From an uncultured Pirellulales bacterium (GTDB lineage Bacteria; Planctomycetota; Planctomycetia; Pirellulales; Lacipirellulaceae): a stretch of 5,816 bases of DNA. The translations under genes and the position numbers were made by a program. The notes beneath the pieces are model-generated. The model was not told the DNA's origin, searched no databases, and saw nothing but the letters and a program-made list of their open reading frames with translations. This document shows, piece after piece, positions 5,814 through 5,816 of the stretch. Numbering within the stretch: the first letter of the stretch is position 1; every line of letters begins with the position of its first letter. Location: NCBI GenBank assembly GCA_947258835.1, contig CAMYJY010000140.1, forward strand, positions 1-5,816, read 5' to 3'.

Positions 5814-5816
5814 ATT

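Overview
The window holds one compact, fully plus-strand operon of five genes (172-5598), flanked by a 171-nt leader and a 218-nt repeat-bearing tail. In order the genes encode an FAD-dependent amine-oxidase-fold flavoprotein (COG2907 type), a DUF1365 protein, a cyclopropane-fatty-acyl-phospholipid synthase (CFA) family methyltransferase, a second and divergent CFA-family methyltransferase, and a multi-spanning DUF1295 membrane protein of the steroid 5-alpha-reductase-like superfamily. This combination is a recurrent bacterial neighbourhood linked to SAM-dependent modification of unsaturated acyl chains in membrane phospholipids.

The genes are packed as for translational coupling. Gene 1 and gene 2 overlap through TTGA, genes 2 and 3 through TGATG, genes 3 and 4 overlap by 7 nt, and genes 4 and 5 are 6 nt apart. 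Genes 1 and 2 both appear to start at TTG behind strong purine-rich Shine-Dalgarno sequences. The later genes have weak ribosome sites, as expected when ribosomes are handed on from the gene before. A sigma70-like promoter (TTGCTT-N17-TATAAC) lies just upstream of gene 1, and a GC-rich hairpin followed by five T residues closes the operon.

A working model, which is inference, is as follows. The soluble methyltransferases add a methylene or methyl group from SAM across or next to an acyl double bond. The flavoprotein desaturates or otherwise oxidises the chain, the DUF1295 membrane protein may reduce a C=C bond, and DUF1365 has an unknown supporting role. Possible products are cyclopropane, mid-chain methyl-branched, or methylated furan fatty acids. 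The sequence alone does not decide between them.

Downstream of the terminator lies a long imperfect inverted repeat (two 32-nt arms around a 49-nt loop) that carries GAGATGT tandem repeats, then a short GC-rich patch with three CGGCCG palindromes. GC-rich coding DNA together with such AT-rich GAGATGT-type hairpins and a GGGGC-GAA-GCCCC palindrome would fit a planctomycete-like bacterium. That assignment rests on general impression only and is tentative. No RNA gene, CRISPR array or transposase was seen. I found no wholly new system; the most notable points are the paired paralogous methyltransferases with different active-site residues, the insertion in the second one, and the downstream hairpin repeat.
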